Assembly: GCA_024291935.2 (NCBI GenBank) | Contig: CM044316.1 | Coordinates: 71,192,501 to 71,256,500 of the forward strand | From: Okapia johnstoni | Taxonomy: Eukaryota > Chordata > Mammalia > Artiodactyla > Giraffidae | DNA: 64,000 nt | Reading direction: 5' to 3' | Part shown: positions 1 to 12,572 of the stretch, piece after piece | How the letters are laid out: every line of letters begins with the position of its first letter | Position numbering within the stretch: the first letter of the stretch is position 1 | Made by a program: the position numbers and the translations under genes | The notes under the pieces: model-generated | The model's input: only the letters and a program-made list of their open reading frames with translations | Told to the model about the DNA's origin: nothing | Databases searched by the model: none

Positions 1-1092
1 GGGAGGGTTAGAACAGAACTTGAGAAGGTGTGGGATTTACCCCCACTCCAAACAGATTCTCAACAATTAAATATGCTTTTTCCAACCGAGTCATATCCAA
101 ACTGTGAAAGATTAGGCTATTGTGGTTGTGCCCCAACTGTTCCTTGAGCCAACCTAATTCTAGATTAAAAGAGAGAGAGAACATGAGGTGTCAGGGCGAC
201 AGTTAAAAATCCCTTCTGCACTCAGAAGGACTCAAAGCTAAGGGAAAAGGGGGAGACGGAACTCAGGAAATGGAACTTTTTATGGATGTTTTAAATTATT
301 TTTTATATGGTTGTATTATTCTACTGACAAAAATCAATGTAAGTAAACAACAAGTGCTGTTCCACATTTGCTTGGTTCTTCGGGTGGCTTATCTTAGGAT
401 CAATAGCAAGGTCAGGCTTTAATGGCAACAGAAAAATTCAAGTTAGACTGTCATTTTACAAAAGCTTAATGCTGAGTCACAGATGTTCATGATCACATTG
501 AAGTGAATAATGGGTAAATGACACATTGACCCTTTTGGTAGACTGCATTATCATTCAGAATATTTGTTGCCCTTCCCTGAGATCACCTTTCTGCAGGAAA
601 ATAATACTCCCTGGCTGTTAAACTCAGGCATGGCCAAATGACTTCCTTTAGGTAATAAATTATGAGCAGAAGTGACGTGTGTCACTTCAGAGCAGAAATA
701 TTAAGAATGAGCATCTTGTTCTCCATGTTTTTTATTCCTCTGCTATAAGACCAGCAGCATTCCAGATAAGAGCTGCTCTGTGAGCCTTGGTCTATGAGTG
801 GAGCTGACCTGTGATAGACGTGTAACATAAGTGGAAAATCAACCTGTTTATTTGGAGTTGTTTATTCCTGCAGCACTACTTAGCCTATACTGACCTTTGC
901 ATGTTTCCATCCACACTACAGCAGCCGCATAGTTGTTTAGGTAGTTTGTATATAACATTTTGCTTAGGCTTTTTATTTACCTAATTATCCTTTCCTAAAG
1001 ACCAAATTTAAACAATTTCTTTTTCCTTCTTTGATAACAGAATCCCAGCTTTTGTTCTAGCTGCAATGTGCCCAACTAATAGTTTGATTTTG
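1..1092. other. Intergenic, no recognised feature
   Basis: AT-rich single-copy-looking DNA. No coding ORF, RNA gene or clear repeat was identified. A run of GA repeats (170-180) is trivial. Confidence 0.6.
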
Positions 1093-1308
1093 TTTATCAT
1101 TGTTTAGTTGCTAAATTGTGTCTGACTCTTTTGCGACACCATGGGCTGTAGACTGCCAGGTTCCTCTGTCCATGGGATTTCCCAGGCAGGAATACTAGAG
1201 CGTGTTACTATTTCTTTCTCCGGGGGATCTTCCTAACCCAATGATCAAACCTATGTCTTCTGTATTGGCAGGCAAATTCTTTACCACTGAACCACTAGGG
1301 AATCCCTA
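1093..1308 (-). mobile_element. Bov-tA-type SINE
   Basis: Reverse-strand tRNA-Glu-derived SINE. The BovA body (GTGTCTGACTC, TCCATGGGATTTCCCAGGCA) comes first and the tRNA head last (ending CCACTAGGGAATCCC). Flanks TAGTTTGATTTTG (1080-1092) and TAGTTTGGTTTG (1309-1320) look like a diverged target-site duplication. The TSD supports one whole insertion. Confidence 0.85.
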
Positions 1309-1401
1309 TAGTTTGGTTTGTCTAAGCCAATCACAGCAGCTCTGTTCCTCCTTGAGAGTATTAATAATTGGTCTACGGATAAGCATCTTATCAGGGCTTC
1401 C

Positions 1402-1444
1402 CAGACAGAGGAGCCTGGTGGGCTACAGTCCATAGGGTCACAAT
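1402..1444 (+). mobile_element. BovA SINE fragment
   Basis: Short piece of the SINE body (AGACAGAGGAGCCTGGTGGG) lacking both the head and the 3' end. A remnant of an older copy. Confidence 0.7.
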
Positions 1445-1488
1445 GAATCATACACGATGGAGCATGCAAGCATCTGATCTAGCTCTGA

Positions 1489-1682
1489 AAGTGACAGTGA
1501 AAGTGAAAGTTGCTGAGTTGTGTCTGACTCTTTGTGACCCCATGGACTATACAATCCATGGAATTCTCCAGGCCCGAATACTAGAGTGGGTAGCTTTTCC
1601 CTTCTCCAGGGTATCTTCCCAACGCAGGAATCAAACACAGGTCTCCCGCATTGCAGGCAGACTCTTTACCAGCTGAGCCACA
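1489..1682 (-). mobile_element. Bov-tA-type SINE with perfect 13-bp TSD
   Basis: Reverse-oriented SINE from AGTGACAGTGAAAGTG to the tRNA-head end at TGAGCCACA. The direct repeat GATCTAGCTCTGA at 1476-1488 and 1683-1695 is identical, marking a fairly recent insertion with clean borders. Confidence 0.92.
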
Positions 1683-2172
1683 GATCTAGCTCTGAGATTT
1701 AAGGGGAATCTGCTAGAGGACTCAGGAAATACTGTTCCTTTCTGAGAAGAGCAGCATGCAAAGAGGAAGTTGTTTCTGTCCACTTTTAGCTTTGAAAGCT
1801 GTAGTGTAAGAATGTGATGCCTGGAACTGTGACCACGAAAGCAGTGAAATCAAGAATAGAAGGAGCTGGAGTCTTGGATGACACAATTGAACCATCAAAT
1901 CAACCTTAGGATTGCCGACCTAGACTTAGTAAACTATTAACATCCTTATAGTTTAAGCTGTAAGTCTGATTTTTCTCTTCCTTGCCATCAGAGGAACACC
2001 AGCCATCTGCTATCTTGAGCAACAGCAACTTCCACAGCTTAGATCAAGCTGGCCTGCCTTTCGATGCTCACTGTGAGTTTGGTCTTTTTTATAGTTTCTT
2101 GGAACAGTCTCCATCTTGGCGCTCTGTGATCATCCGTAGTTTTCTGTTTCACAAACCATGTTTTATTACTTT

Positions 2173-2277
2173 TGTTTAGTCACTAAGTCGTGCCCAACCG
2201 TTTTGTGACCTGCCAGGCTCCTCAGTCCATGGGATCTCCCAGGCAAGAATACTGGAGAGGGTTGCCATTTCCTTGCT
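2173..2277 (-). mobile_element. BovA SINE, truncated
   Basis: Reverse-strand body fragment (GTTTAGTCACTAAGTCG ... GTTGCCATTTCCTTGC). The tRNA head is missing. Confidence 0.8.
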
Positions 2278-3747
2278 TTATGACTTGTGTTTGTAGATCC
2301 TTGAAAAGGTCTCAAAAATGTGATCATTCTTTAATTTTTCTAGGTGTCTGTTTCTTTGTTGTCGTAGCCGAGTTTGCCTTCTGGACATCGTGTAGGAGTG
2401 TTACTTTCATTTCACATTTCTGGAAACACATAAGCAACGTCTCAATTGTTGCTGCACTACTTTCCTTTCATCTCTGTTTTATACATATTTCATTTTTGCC
2501 AAAAATGTTGTTTTAATATTTGGTGTCCCTTTTTATTGCTTATGCTACCATGTACTACTTTTTTCCTTGTAAATAAGAGAAAATATACAAAATTTATCTT
2601 GTGCAATTATTTAAATCAATCCTGGTAGCTAGAATTTTGAAAAATTCCCCTAAGAGCAGCTAAGTTACTATTAAACTAATAGTTTTCTTTTCCTGAGTGG
2701 TCCAAGTTCATAATCGTCACAATAGCTATTTCTTTTAATTTATATTTTCCTGTTTTAATTTTCTTAGTATAAATTAGCTAGCAATTGATTTGTATTTGCA
2801 ATTTTTATCGACTTTTTATGTCCTCCATTTTATGAACAGGCTGCCCTTAGGTCAAGTTTTGTTGCTACTTGGCACCTGTGAATTCTTAGCATTCTTTCTT
2901 AGATTTATGCCTTGAATCAGGAAAGCTTTATTAAAAAATCTGTTTCTGCACATTGGCCCATAAAATTTTCTTTGGATAGACTAACACACCCAGTTCTCAA
3001 GGAGTTTAATGGCTCTTTCACCTTGTTGATTTATTGTGGGGTTTTGTTTTGTTTTGTTTTTTGTTTTTGGAGCATTTCCATTCTTCCATCAGAAACCTTG
3101 AAACATCTGTACTTGGGAGAACAGTGGTCACATGGAAATGAAAAGCACATTTAGCTGCTTTGTGGCTGCATATCATATGGCAAATAAAAGTCATAGGCCC
3201 TTGACATTCCAGACAGCCAGTAGTGTACAAACAGCTTGTGTTCTGATGGTCTATATATCAGCTGGTTATTTGAAATGCATTTCCCCATGGAAACAAGGTT
3301 AAGAGGTTTCTAGGTTAGTTCATAAAAGCCTGTTTCACCCAGAATGTAACTAAAATTCTACAGATTGCTGTAAGAGCAGAATATTTTAAGTCTTAAAGGG
3401 CGAGAAAAGCAATACAATTGAATAAGAAAGAGATTTTAAAAACATATGTTGAAGCTGATTGTCAAGGAAAAACAAATTTAACTAGATGGGGATATAATTG
3501 TCAGGGGTGTTGGGGGGTGGGCACAGGGAATATGAAATTGGCAGGGAGCCAATTTCCACACAGCAGTGAGGGAAGGGGCCATTTTGCAAGATGGATGCTG
3601 GGAACTAGAGGAAGTGAAGCCAAGGGGAAGGGTAGGTGATTTGGCAGCAATTTTTCTCAGATAAATTCCATGGTTTCAAAGAGTAAATCATAAGGGATAA
3701 CTTGAGAAATGTCCAGAAGTTTTGATTCAAAATAAAAAGCTATTTTA
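2278..3747. other. Intergenic, no recognised feature
   Basis: AT-rich DNA with a (GTTTT)n stretch near 3044-3066 and a G-rich patch near 3500-3620. No gene was supported; the open frames are short and lack family similarity. Confidence 0.6.
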
Positions 3748-3888
3748 GGGACTTCCCTGGTGGTCTAGCAGTTAAGACTCTGCTTCCAAAGCAAGGGGCA
3801 CCAGATGTATCCATGATTGAGGAACTAAGATCCCACCTGCCACGTAGCATGCAAAATTTTTTTTAATTTTTAATTAAAAACTACTTTA
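3748..3888 (+). mobile_element. CHR/Bov-t-type tRNA SINE, short
   Basis: Starts GGGACTTCCCTGGTGGTCTA, the tRNA-Glu-type SINE head, diverged internally, and ends in an A/T-rich tail near 3855-3888. Confidence 0.7.
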
Positions 3889-3908
3889 TATTTGTTAAAG
3901 TTTAGATC

Positions 3909-4062
3909 CTTGGGTCAGGAAGATCCCCTGGAGAAGGAAATGGCAACCCACTTCAGTATCCTTGCCTAGGAAATCCCATCAACAGAGGAGACTAGCAGGC
4001 TGTAGTCCATGGGGTTGCAAAGAGTCAGACACAACTTAGTGATTAAATAGCAACAGCAACAT
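3909..4062 (+). mobile_element. BovA SINE lacking the tRNA head
   Basis: Sense BovA body from GGGTCAGGAAGATCCCCTGG to GACACAACTTAGTGATTAAA. The tRNA-like part with its A and B boxes is absent. Confidence 0.8.
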
Positions 4063-4568
4063 TTGTTGTAATGTGATAATGTGTGACTACAAATTGTCTA
4101 GTGCATTTAGAGGGACAGAGTCGGAGAGAGCTAGCTTAGTAACTGGGTCCCCAGGAGCAAAGTGTAAAGTAGCTCCCCATGCAAGCTTTGTAGGAACTAG
4201 TTCACAAACTGACAGTTTGCTCACCCCTTTATCAGCTTACTGAATTGGATTTATATATTTAAACCTAATGTCAGCAATACCTGTCATTTATATAAAAGTG
4301 ATATTTTAAATTCCTAAAATAGGAAGGGCAAAATTTTCTGAATAAAAGACAGGCCTTTAAATCTTAATAAGTGCAGTTGCACTATAAACTTACTACACTG
4401 TTCTTACTTTTCTCATTTCACAGAGAAACAGTGAAACTTTATAAACCCAATGTTTTGAGAAACATGGTCTAGATGACTTCCTAAATGTCTTTTCTGCAAG
4501 ATGACATATGGCACATTTTGATATTTTTTGAAATAAAAGCCTGCTAAAAATATGAGTGTGTCTGTGTG

Positions 4569-4720
4569 TGTGTGCTCAGTCACTCAGTCACATCTAACTC
4601 TTTGTGACCTCATGGATGATAACCCGCCAGGCTCCTCTATCCATGGGATTATTCCAGAATACTGGAGTGGGTTGCCATTTCCTTCTCCAGAGGATCTTCC
4701 CGACCCAGGGGTTGAAACTA
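4569..4720 (-). mobile_element. BovA SINE with TG tail, truncated
   Basis: Reverse-strand body, preceded by a short (TG)n at 4555-4572 in the 3'-tail position. The tRNA head is cut off after about GACCCAGGGGTTGAA. Confidence 0.8.
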
Positions 4721-5351
4721 TGTACCATTGTTTTATTCTGTTGCCCAAGCAGCGCCCCACCAGTCACCCTAAAGGAAATATTCCAGCGGTCCATGCCTGA
4801 GTGGGCAGTGGGCTCTTTAGGATAAACTTAGGATGATGCCACTGCTGGAACCAGAGGTGGCCCCAGAGAGGTTTAGCTGCTTTCTGTGCCCTCAGTACAA
4901 AGTTAATCAGAGAAGTGCCTTTGATAAAGGACTTTAAGAAATAACCTTTTTTCCTTTTCTTGACCATTTGACAATTTAGACTTGAAAATGCTCAAGGCAT
5001 AATGTTACTGTGGTCATACAGAAAAGTTAGAAATAAAGTTCCAGAGGAGATCTCAGTGACTGGAAACCCAGAATTTCCCAACATCTCAGCATCTGTTCAT
5101 CTGATACAATCCTAATCAGCAAAACTCTCTTTCCAAATGCCTGAAGTCCACCCCATGTGACCTTGTATAAGTTTAGCTTCACATCTTGATTTCAAAGCAA
5201 TTTCAGTAATAACTTTTATTCTTAAAAAATAATGATACTCCTTGCCATTAAGACAACTGAATATATTTCAAAAGTTCCCATAATCTTTAATGGAGCAGGA
5301 CATAAAACCAAGAGATCATGAGCTAAAATTTAGCTCCTTAACTTCAAAAAT
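4721..5351. other. Intergenic, no recognised feature
   Basis: Single-copy-looking DNA. Nothing coding or repetitive was recognised. Confidence 0.5.
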
Positions 5352-5612
5352 GTCACCTGGTGGTCTGGTGGTTAAGAATCTGCCATCCAAGACGGGGACA
5401 CAGGTTCAGTCCCTGGTGGGGGATCTGAGATCCCACAGGCTGCGAGACAACTAAGCCTGAGTGCTGCAAATGAGCCTGTGTTCTCTGGAACCCATGTGCA
5501 ACCACTAGAGAGAGGCCTGCACGCTGCAACAGAGAGCCCTCAACGAAGATCCTCTGTGCCACAACTAGGACCTGATGCAGCCAAGTAAATAAACATTTAA
5601 AAACAAAAAACC
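5352..5612 (+). mobile_element. CHR-type tRNA SINE (cetartiodactyl)
   Basis: Sense copy. The head carries CACCTGGTGGTCTGGTGGTTAA and the B-box-like GGTTCAGTCC; the body has the CHR words GAGATCCCACAGGCTGCG and ACTAAGCCTGAGTGC; the tail AAATAAACATTTAAAAACAAAAAA is A-rich. Divergence suggests an older insertion than the Bov-tA copies. Confidence 0.8.
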
Positions 5613-5667
5613 CCCGAATGTCACCATCAAAGTCATCAGAGTTGGGGCAATTTCTCGTTTTTCTTCA

Positions 5668-5863
5668 GATGCTGTTTATTTTTTCTTAAGTATGTTTTAT
5701 TGACATATAGTTGATTTACAATGTTGTGTTAATTTCTACTGTACAGCAAAGTAGTTCAGTTATATATACATTCTTCTTCATATTCTTTTCCATTATGGTT
5801 TATTATCAGATATTTAATATATTTCCCTATGCTATACAATAGGACCACCTGGTGTTTACCCAT

Positions 5864-5900
<37 letters not shown>

Positions 5901-5915
5901 GTTTGTATCAGATAT
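5668..5915 (-). mobile_element. L1 3' end fragment with (TA)n expansion
   Basis: Reverse complement of an artiodactyl L1 3' UTR (TTTTATTGACATATAGTTGATTTACAATGTTG pattern, in two parts). An AT dinucleotide run at 5870-5897 sits inside it. Confidence 0.7.
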
Positions 5916-6852
5916 TATTTAGAAATAAGGTTCTAAGTATTCCCAGAATATTTTGTCTTCCATCAAGGCAATTTATGATCCAGCTTCCTTGTTCTCTTCC
6001 ACAGTTACTGTGCTTGCCAGTTTGTATTTGGGATTAAAATAGCCCAAACATGGATGTACTCTTTGAGTGAAAACTTACTGCGCTTACCAACAGGAGCTGA
6101 TTTTGTCATAAATAATAATTGCAGCAGTAGATATCAGCAACTGCAATATCATGAGTCATATAAACAAATGCATTGACAGTTAACTTCACACAACTCATGC
6201 AAACAAAGACAAATAAACGTAAATGAAAATGCATATACAACACATTGTAAGAACTCTCAGGCTTGTGTCTTCTGAAGTTTTCTCTTTCCCCCAGCCCAGG
6301 ATATATGGATTTCGGAGGTTTCCTTTCTAATCTGTCTGGTTCACATTGACTTCTTAATAGAAACATCACAGAATTTATAGACTTAGTTAAGACCTAGAGA
6401 CTGCTGTTACACAGAACAGCACAATTTTAGAAAATGAATGTACATTTCAGGCCTAATTTTCACAGTCGATCCTAGCACTAAAGGAGAACAGAGCTATAAT
6501 TTGAACGAAATATGACTATTGGATCCTACAAGAGAAAATGAAATGTATTTCTGTGCCCACTGCCAGGCAATGTTCCTTGGCTCCAAAGTCTAGCCAGGGG
6601 CAATGCCAGATGGTCCTTCCCGGGAAATCAAGCTTGCCTCCAGCATAGGAAGTCCAGATGACTTGATCCCACAGGAAATGCTTTATTGTCCGTGACCATA
6701 AACTTGGCGAGAAATAAAAGAATGAGAGCGGCAGTGACTGAAGATTGGTCAAAGGAAGGGAGCTGTTAAATGATGGAGACTTCCGCTTTTCTTGGCATTT
6801 TGGCTAACACCAGGGATTGTGGTATTAAAACAATAGAGTAGAATCATTAAGT
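5916..6852. other. Intergenic, no recognised feature
   Basis: No gene, RNA or confident repeat seen. Confidence 0.5.
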
Positions 6853-7110
6853 GGGTAGAATAATAATAGCTAACTAATGAGTACATACTGTGTCCCTAGA
6901 ACTGTGTTAAAAAGGTACATGTATTAACACATCAACCCTATGAGGTCAGTTCGTTATCATTATTGTCCCTACTCACAGACGTGGAAATCAATGGACAAAT
7001 TTCCACTGGATTCTGTACTGCCAGCTCTAGAGTTCCCCAAAGTCTTACTTTTGATGAATGGTGGAGCCAGGATTTGAACACTGATCTGTTTGATGGTTAA
7101 TATTATGCCT
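6853..7110 (-). mobile_element. MIR element
   Basis: Ancient tRNA-derived SINE in reverse orientation: AATAATAGCTAAC, ACCCTATGAGG and GTGGAGCCAGGATTTGAAC appear in the expected order. Confidence 0.75.
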
Positions 7111-7779
7111 AACATTCCAGTGCTGATATAAACAATACTGCCTCAAACGTGCTATGTTTTGAGCGTTAGGAGGCTCCATTGTGCTTTGCCTGTCTCAGAT
7201 AACATTGTCAGGGAGCTTCTCTATCTTGCTTTTTACTTCCCAGATCCTTACTGATGTGTCTCATCCTGGCTTGTCTTCTTCAGTTCAAATTACATATGCT
7301 CTGGTCTCTGCTAAAAATAGGATTTGCCCATCGATCATTTTAAAAAATGGCTTCAGTGGTGACATTCATTCTCTGCTAAAAGAGCCTTCTCATTTTCATG
7401 CTGCTATGGATGACCACAGCTAAGCCTGGAAAAAAGGAAAGCCTGAAGTAAACCAAACCCAATAAATTATATTATTATTTGGACAATTGAATTCCTACAT
7501 AAATTCTGAAAGGTGGAAGGTGGGATCAGATTTATAACATTGTTCAATATACAGCCTGGAGCCCACAAGAGAGATATGAATACAGGCTCCTTCAAGTGAC
7601 CTTTCTTCTCCCTTGAACCTTTCTCTGGCAAAACTCCTCCTCTCCCATGGCCAAAGTCAGGTGCGTCATCTTCTTTATGGTCTAAGACCTGTGGTTTCGG
7701 GTGAACTTTTAAAAGTGCTCTAGAGTTAAAAATGAGAACAAAAAGACTAACTATAACTAATATACATGGTGCATTTGTA
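7111..7779. other. Intergenic, no recognised feature
   Basis: Open frames (for example 80 codons at 7181-7423) show no family resemblance. Nothing else was recognised. Confidence 0.5.
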
Positions 7780-7935
7780 TGCAAGGCTAAGCGTTGTAAG
7801 TGATCATTAACTACTCTTTAAAGGAAGGCCTAGGGTCCTGAGCAGTTGCACAACTCCCCTGAGATATTCACTCAGCCAGAAAGTGGCAGAGTTGGGATTT
7901 GAACTTTGAACCTTAAACATGAGGGCTTTTTCTCC
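7780..7935 (-). mobile_element. MIR element, partial
   Basis: Contains AGTGGCAGAGTTGGGATTTG and the following GAAC, the reverse complement of the MIR tRNA-like/core junction. Strongly diverged elsewhere. Confidence 0.65.
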
Positions 7936-8574
7936 CCTCCTGGAATCCATGTGTCTAAAAGTTACCGAACACCGCCAGGGTGAGTCCCTGTGCACCACCT
8001 TGCAGGGAAAATAGATCTATTACCAGTCATGACTGCTCTTCAAGAAGTCCACAATCTGACCAGCAAGATAAAATATAAATGGGAATTATCCACCAAAATG
8101 AGCAATATTTCAAGAGCTGTCTCCTGAAATACATATTGGTTGTCCAGGACATCTTACAATTCTAATTGCCATGCGAGTTCAGAGGAGGCTGGGGGAGGGG
8201 AGGGTTGGAGTGCAGGCCTCACCGCAGAGGTAGGGCTTAGTTGGCCTGCAGAAAAGATCAGTTTTCCCAGATGGTGCAGTTTTCCAGGTGTGAGCAGGGC
8301 CAATCCTTGGGGTTAGGGCAGGTGAGTATAGTCCGCTGGACACAGATTGGACTAGAAAGACTTGCAGGGCAGTTTAAGGAACTTAGATATTAATATCATT
8401 CTCCAGTCTACAAGGAACCACTGAAGGTTTTGAACAGGAAACGTATGCAGACAAAAGAATTCATTTGCTTAATCCTTTAGCAGAGAGGATGGCAATAGGA
8501 CAACTGCTGATATGGTGTACGTAGCTGCCCAATAGATTTTGAAGTAAATGTTTTTGTTGAAGTATAACTATAAA

Positions 8575-8705
8575 AGAGCGGTGATAATAAAATGCAAGTC
8601 AAAATGTTGTGGTGGGGATTAAATGAGTTAATTTATGAAAAAGACCAAGCACATAGTAAGTGCTATGTAAGTAAGTGTGTTTACTGCTGTCACTATTATT
8701 ACTTA
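8575..8705 (+). mobile_element. MIR element, 3' part
   Basis: GGGGATTAAATGAGTTAAT followed by AGCACATAGTAAGTGCT, the MIR core/3' order on the + strand. Confidence 0.65.
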
Positions 8706-9942
8706 TGACACTACCAGACCCCTGGGCTTTTTCAGGCCAAAACTTACTTGGTGGGAAAATGCCAGCTAGGACTAGAGACTCACCTGAGTTATTTGCACTG
8801 GAGGAATCTTCAGTATGTTTAGTTCAAAAAAATGGAGGGAGGTAACCACAGTGGTCAAAGCAACTGGGCAGATATGCCCTTGACCGAGGTTTCCAAGCCT
8901 CACTTCCAGAATGCTAAAGGCTCACCCTACTCCTCATCACTCCCTTCTCTTTATTTCTGCCCTCCTCAAACTCCAGTACCTGTTTTCTCTACATGAAATC
9001 GTGTGTGTGTGTGTGTATGTGTGTGTCCCCGCCAGACTCTGGGTCTTACGTTACCGTCTAGAGTCCCTACTTTTCTGTTGAAGCCTCATTGTTATTTGGT
9101 AATTTTTAAATCTAGAGAGGAGTCCTCCTTTGTGACAGCAGAGGTTTGTTCGGGTAGATTTTTGCCTCTTAGGCAGGGATGCCCTCATTTTGTGGGGTAG
9201 TTAGGATTGCAGGATGAAAAAATACCCAGCAGGGATCCACACTGTCAGGGCAAGTCCTACCACGTGACAGATCTTAGCAAGTGTCTGGGCCTGGGATGGT
9301 GGTCTCTTGAGTTCTTCCCTTGGAAGTAGTCTGACTGCTCAGACTCAGATGGGGTAGCAATTGAGCAGTGAGTGTTAAATGGCAGTTTGATGCTCCAGAA
9401 ACTCCTTGGCTCTCCTCCACATCTAAGTAAAGAGAAAGTTTTAGTATTTATCCTAGAGTTTCAAGTGAGAGTCCTCACATTCACTCTGATTGTACTAGCT
9501 CAGATCAATCACTCTGAGTGGGAGAGAGAGAATATTCTGGTGGCTTGAGCAGATCAGAGCACACTCCTTGTTATACTCCTACTTGTAGGGTATCATTAGG
9601 GAAGAGAATTGGAGAGGAATTTGGGGTAGCTATAACTAACACTGGTCACAGCTAGGTTCAGTGCAGGTTAGCCTGGACTGGGACCTCCACTGAGGCTCAG
9701 AAATGAGTAAGACAGGGTCCCTGGCCTCAGGGAGCTTTGTCCAGTAACAGAGATAGACATACAGATAATTCCCACGCTGTGTTGAATGCATATAGAGAGA
9801 TAATATGACTATTGCATATGGAAAGAAGACTAAATCCAGCTGGAAGTTCAGTGAGGCTTCCACAGAGGACAAATAACCAAGCCATTTCTTGCAGGATAAG
9901 CAGACGCTTGTTAAATGAAGAGAGAAGGCTGCTCTTAGAGAA
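8706..9942. other. Intergenic with a short (TG)n at 9001-9028
   Basis: TGTGTG run interrupted once by TATG. The stretch near 9690-9750 (GACAGGGTCCCTGGCCTCAG) resembles old L2/MIR-type sequence but is too diverged to call. No coding signal. Confidence 0.5.
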
Positions 9943-10137
9943 GTGTTAGTTGCTCAGTCGTGTCCGACTCTTGGCGACCTCATTGACTGTAGCCCACCAG
10001 GGGCCTCTGTCCATGGAATTCTCCAGGAAAGAATACTGGAGTGGGTTGCCATTCCCATCTCCAGAGGATCTTCCCAACCCAGAGATAGAATCTGGGTCTC
10101 TTGCATTGCAGATGGATTCTTTACTGCCTAAACCAAA
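9943..10137 (-). mobile_element. Bov-tA-type SINE
   Basis: Reverse-strand SINE with near-perfect TSDs GCTCTTAGAGAA (9931-9942) and GCTCTTACAGAA (10138-10149), which fix both ends. Small indels in the head near GCCTAAACCA. Confidence 0.9.
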
Positions 10138-10149
10138 GCTCTTACAGAA

Positions 10150-10721
10150 ACAAACAGATAAAGAGCTAGAGGCATGAAACAGTCACTTATTCGACAAGCA
10201 CCACTGAACCTGGTAAAAGCTGAGATCTACCAGAAGTCTGGAGTTTTTGGAGATTAATATTTGAAGTGCCTGGAAATTAAAATTTGAATTTTGAAGTTCT
10301 TGAAGAGTAATATTTGAAATGGTAGGCAATGAGACAAAACTGGAATTGAGACCAGGTCACAGAGAGCCCTCTGTGCCAGAGAAGAAACTTGGGCTTTATG
10401 TAGTGAGAGATGGAATTTGAGTCAGGGAATCGGATGTGGACTAATCTCACCAGTTAGTTTCAGCAGGTCTCTCCTTTCCTCAGTCTTACCATAACTCAGC
10501 AACCTGGAAAGTACTCACAAATTATGAACTATGTTTTGGCATCTCTTTCTTTTTGTTAATCATCTAGCTCAATCACCTAGTTTTTCTGATGGCCACAGGG
10601 AAAACTCATTTTGGCCTTTTGTCTTGCCTTGCATTATAAACAAGGCAAGACAAAAATTGTGTATTTGCTTGTCCTCTTGTATAAAATGGGAAACTATTAG
10701 AGGCCCTTTTTTTGCACTTTT
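10150..10721. other. Intergenic, no recognised feature
   Basis: A purine-leaning stretch at 10215-10330 repeats TTTGAAGTGCCTGGA / TTTGAAGTTCTTGAA-like words, an imperfect short duplication. No gene. Confidence 0.5.
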
Positions 10722-11038
10722 TTTCCACCTTTATTGAGATATAATTGACATACAACATTTATGAGTTTAAGGTATACAACATAATGATTTGATATATATA
10801 TATTGTGAGCTGATCAACACAAGTTTAGTGAACATCTGTAACTTCACAAAGTTACAATTTTTTTCTTGTGATGAGATTAATCTCTAGTCATTTAGCAACT
10901 TTCAAGTATATAATACAGTATTATTAACTGTAGTCACCATGTGGTACATTACATCCCCAGAACTTATTTATCTAGTAACTGAAAGTTTGTACCTTTTGAC
11001 CACCTTCACCCATTTCTACCACCTCCTACCTGTCAATA
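10722..11038 (-). mobile_element. L1M-type 3' UTR fragment
   Basis: Reverse complement of an older mammalian L1 tail: CACCTTTATTGAGATATAAT, GGTATACAACATAATGATTTG, CAGTATTATTAACTGTAGTC, TTTGACCACCTTCACCCATT in consensus order. Confidence 0.85.
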
Positions 11039-11043
11039 GCACT

Positions 11044-11305
11044 TAAAAAAAATTATTTTTAATTGGAAGATAATTGCTTTAGTGTTGTAAAGCAGTATAC
11101 ATAATGTTTCTGCTATATAATGTGAATTAGCTATAAGTTTTCATATATCCCCTCCCTCTTGAGCCCTCCTCCCACCCCACACCCCAATCTCACCCCTCTA
11201 GGTCATTACAGAGTACACAGCTGAGCTCCCTATGCTATATAGCAGCTTCCTACTAGATATCTGTTTTACACATGGTTGTGTATATATGCTTCAGTCTCAC
11301 TCATA
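11044..11305 (-). mobile_element. Ruminant L1 (L1_BT-type) 3' fragment
   Basis: Matches the ruminant L1 tail in reverse: TTTTTAATTGGAAGATAATTGC, then CATATATCCCCTCCCTCTTG, then CTCTAGGTCATTACAGAG. It sits directly against the older L1 fragment, in the same orientation. Confidence 0.8.
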
Positions 11306-12572
11306 TTTGTTTCTACCATCATCATCATAACAAGTAAGAAGTTGATAAATGTTGAATTGATCTCTTGATGGTCACAGAGGTCATTAAGCTGGTTTACAGA
11401 ATAAATTCATTTCCAGTTTGAGAAAATAGGGTTGGGAGTTTTGGAGAGTTGACTGCAAGGTTGTATGTTTTGAAGTCTAGGGCTGGAGTGCTAAGAGCGA
11501 CCCCTGGCATGCTCATGAAGCAGAGAGTTAGGTATTTATCTGGTGTTTGCCAGTATTGGGCCTGCTTGCTCTCACATTCACTTCTTGCCCTCCCCCCACC
11601 CCACCCCACTTTGTATTTGTTTGCCAGGCTCAGGATGAGTGCAGCCAACAAGAGGCATTGGTGAATTGCAAGGCAGGAGAGAGTCATCCAGTTCTTTCCC
11701 TCTCTCCCCCATCTCTGCCTGGCTGTGTCTGCAGCAATAGCTGAGCCTCTTCCATGGCTTAACCTCCTGCCAGACATGCCCACATGATACCAGCTTCTGC
11801 CCGGTTATGCCAGGGACCCAGGAATTCGTCTTCTCCCTTTGTCTCTGCAGCCCAGAAGCTGTACTGACTTCCTGCCTTTCTTCATCTCTGAGTTTCCACC
11901 CTGAACCCCGTTTGATTCCTTTGGTCTTCCATCCCTGAATTAAGTTCTCTCTATGTAAAATATTCAAATTTTCCTTACTGAATCCTGAATGATACAAGAT
12001 CTCCCCATATCCCTTCTACCAATTCTTTTAACTATTAAGTTGACCTGTAAGATATTACAGAAAAACCCAAACAAACTTTTTGGCCAACCCAATAAATATT
12101 TTGCCCAGAATTCAATGTCATACTCCACTTCTTCTCTTCCCCTCCCTTCCTCCAGTTTTTCCTCTTTATGATCCATGGATTTTGTGCTGCTGTTTCTCCA
12201 GTTAGGAAAGAATATGAGTTGATAAATCCGTTCACACAAAGATGTGTACCCCTACTGAGAGTATATGCATTTTTAATAAATGCACAGGGGGCATAGTAAT
12301 AATAAACTCAGAGTGATGACTCACAGATGGTGGAATTTCTCTTTCTTAGTGTCCTTCAGAGGGCTCTGCTGTCTGTGCAGACTCCACTTCTGGGTTTTAT
12401 GTGAGTATCACCCTGCCTCCCACAGCATTCCTTGCCTAGATGTCTATCTTTGGCCCCAAGGAATGTGGATGGAGCACCAAAATCCATCTCTGGCATTGGA
12501 AAATCAATTCAGAGCACATAGATTGCAAGCAGTCAATAAGTAAATGTCTTTTTCAAATACAAAGTACATGAG
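11306..12572. other. Intergenic, no recognised feature
   Basis: Includes frames of 129 and 139 codons on the minus strand (11394-11783, 11578-11997) with low-complexity composition and no recognised domain. A C-rich run is at 11590-11610. I do not call a gene. Confidence 0.5.

Noticed and set aside
9950..10177. Recurrent ORFs with phrases like CSPPGSSVHGI and EYWSGLPFPSPEDLP
   Set aside because: Translations of antisense Bov-tA/BovA SINEs, found in many copies; not proteins.
11394..11997. 129- and 139-codon minus-strand ORFs as a possible gene
   Set aside because: Overlap each other in different frames, no recognised domain, no conserved splice structure visible.
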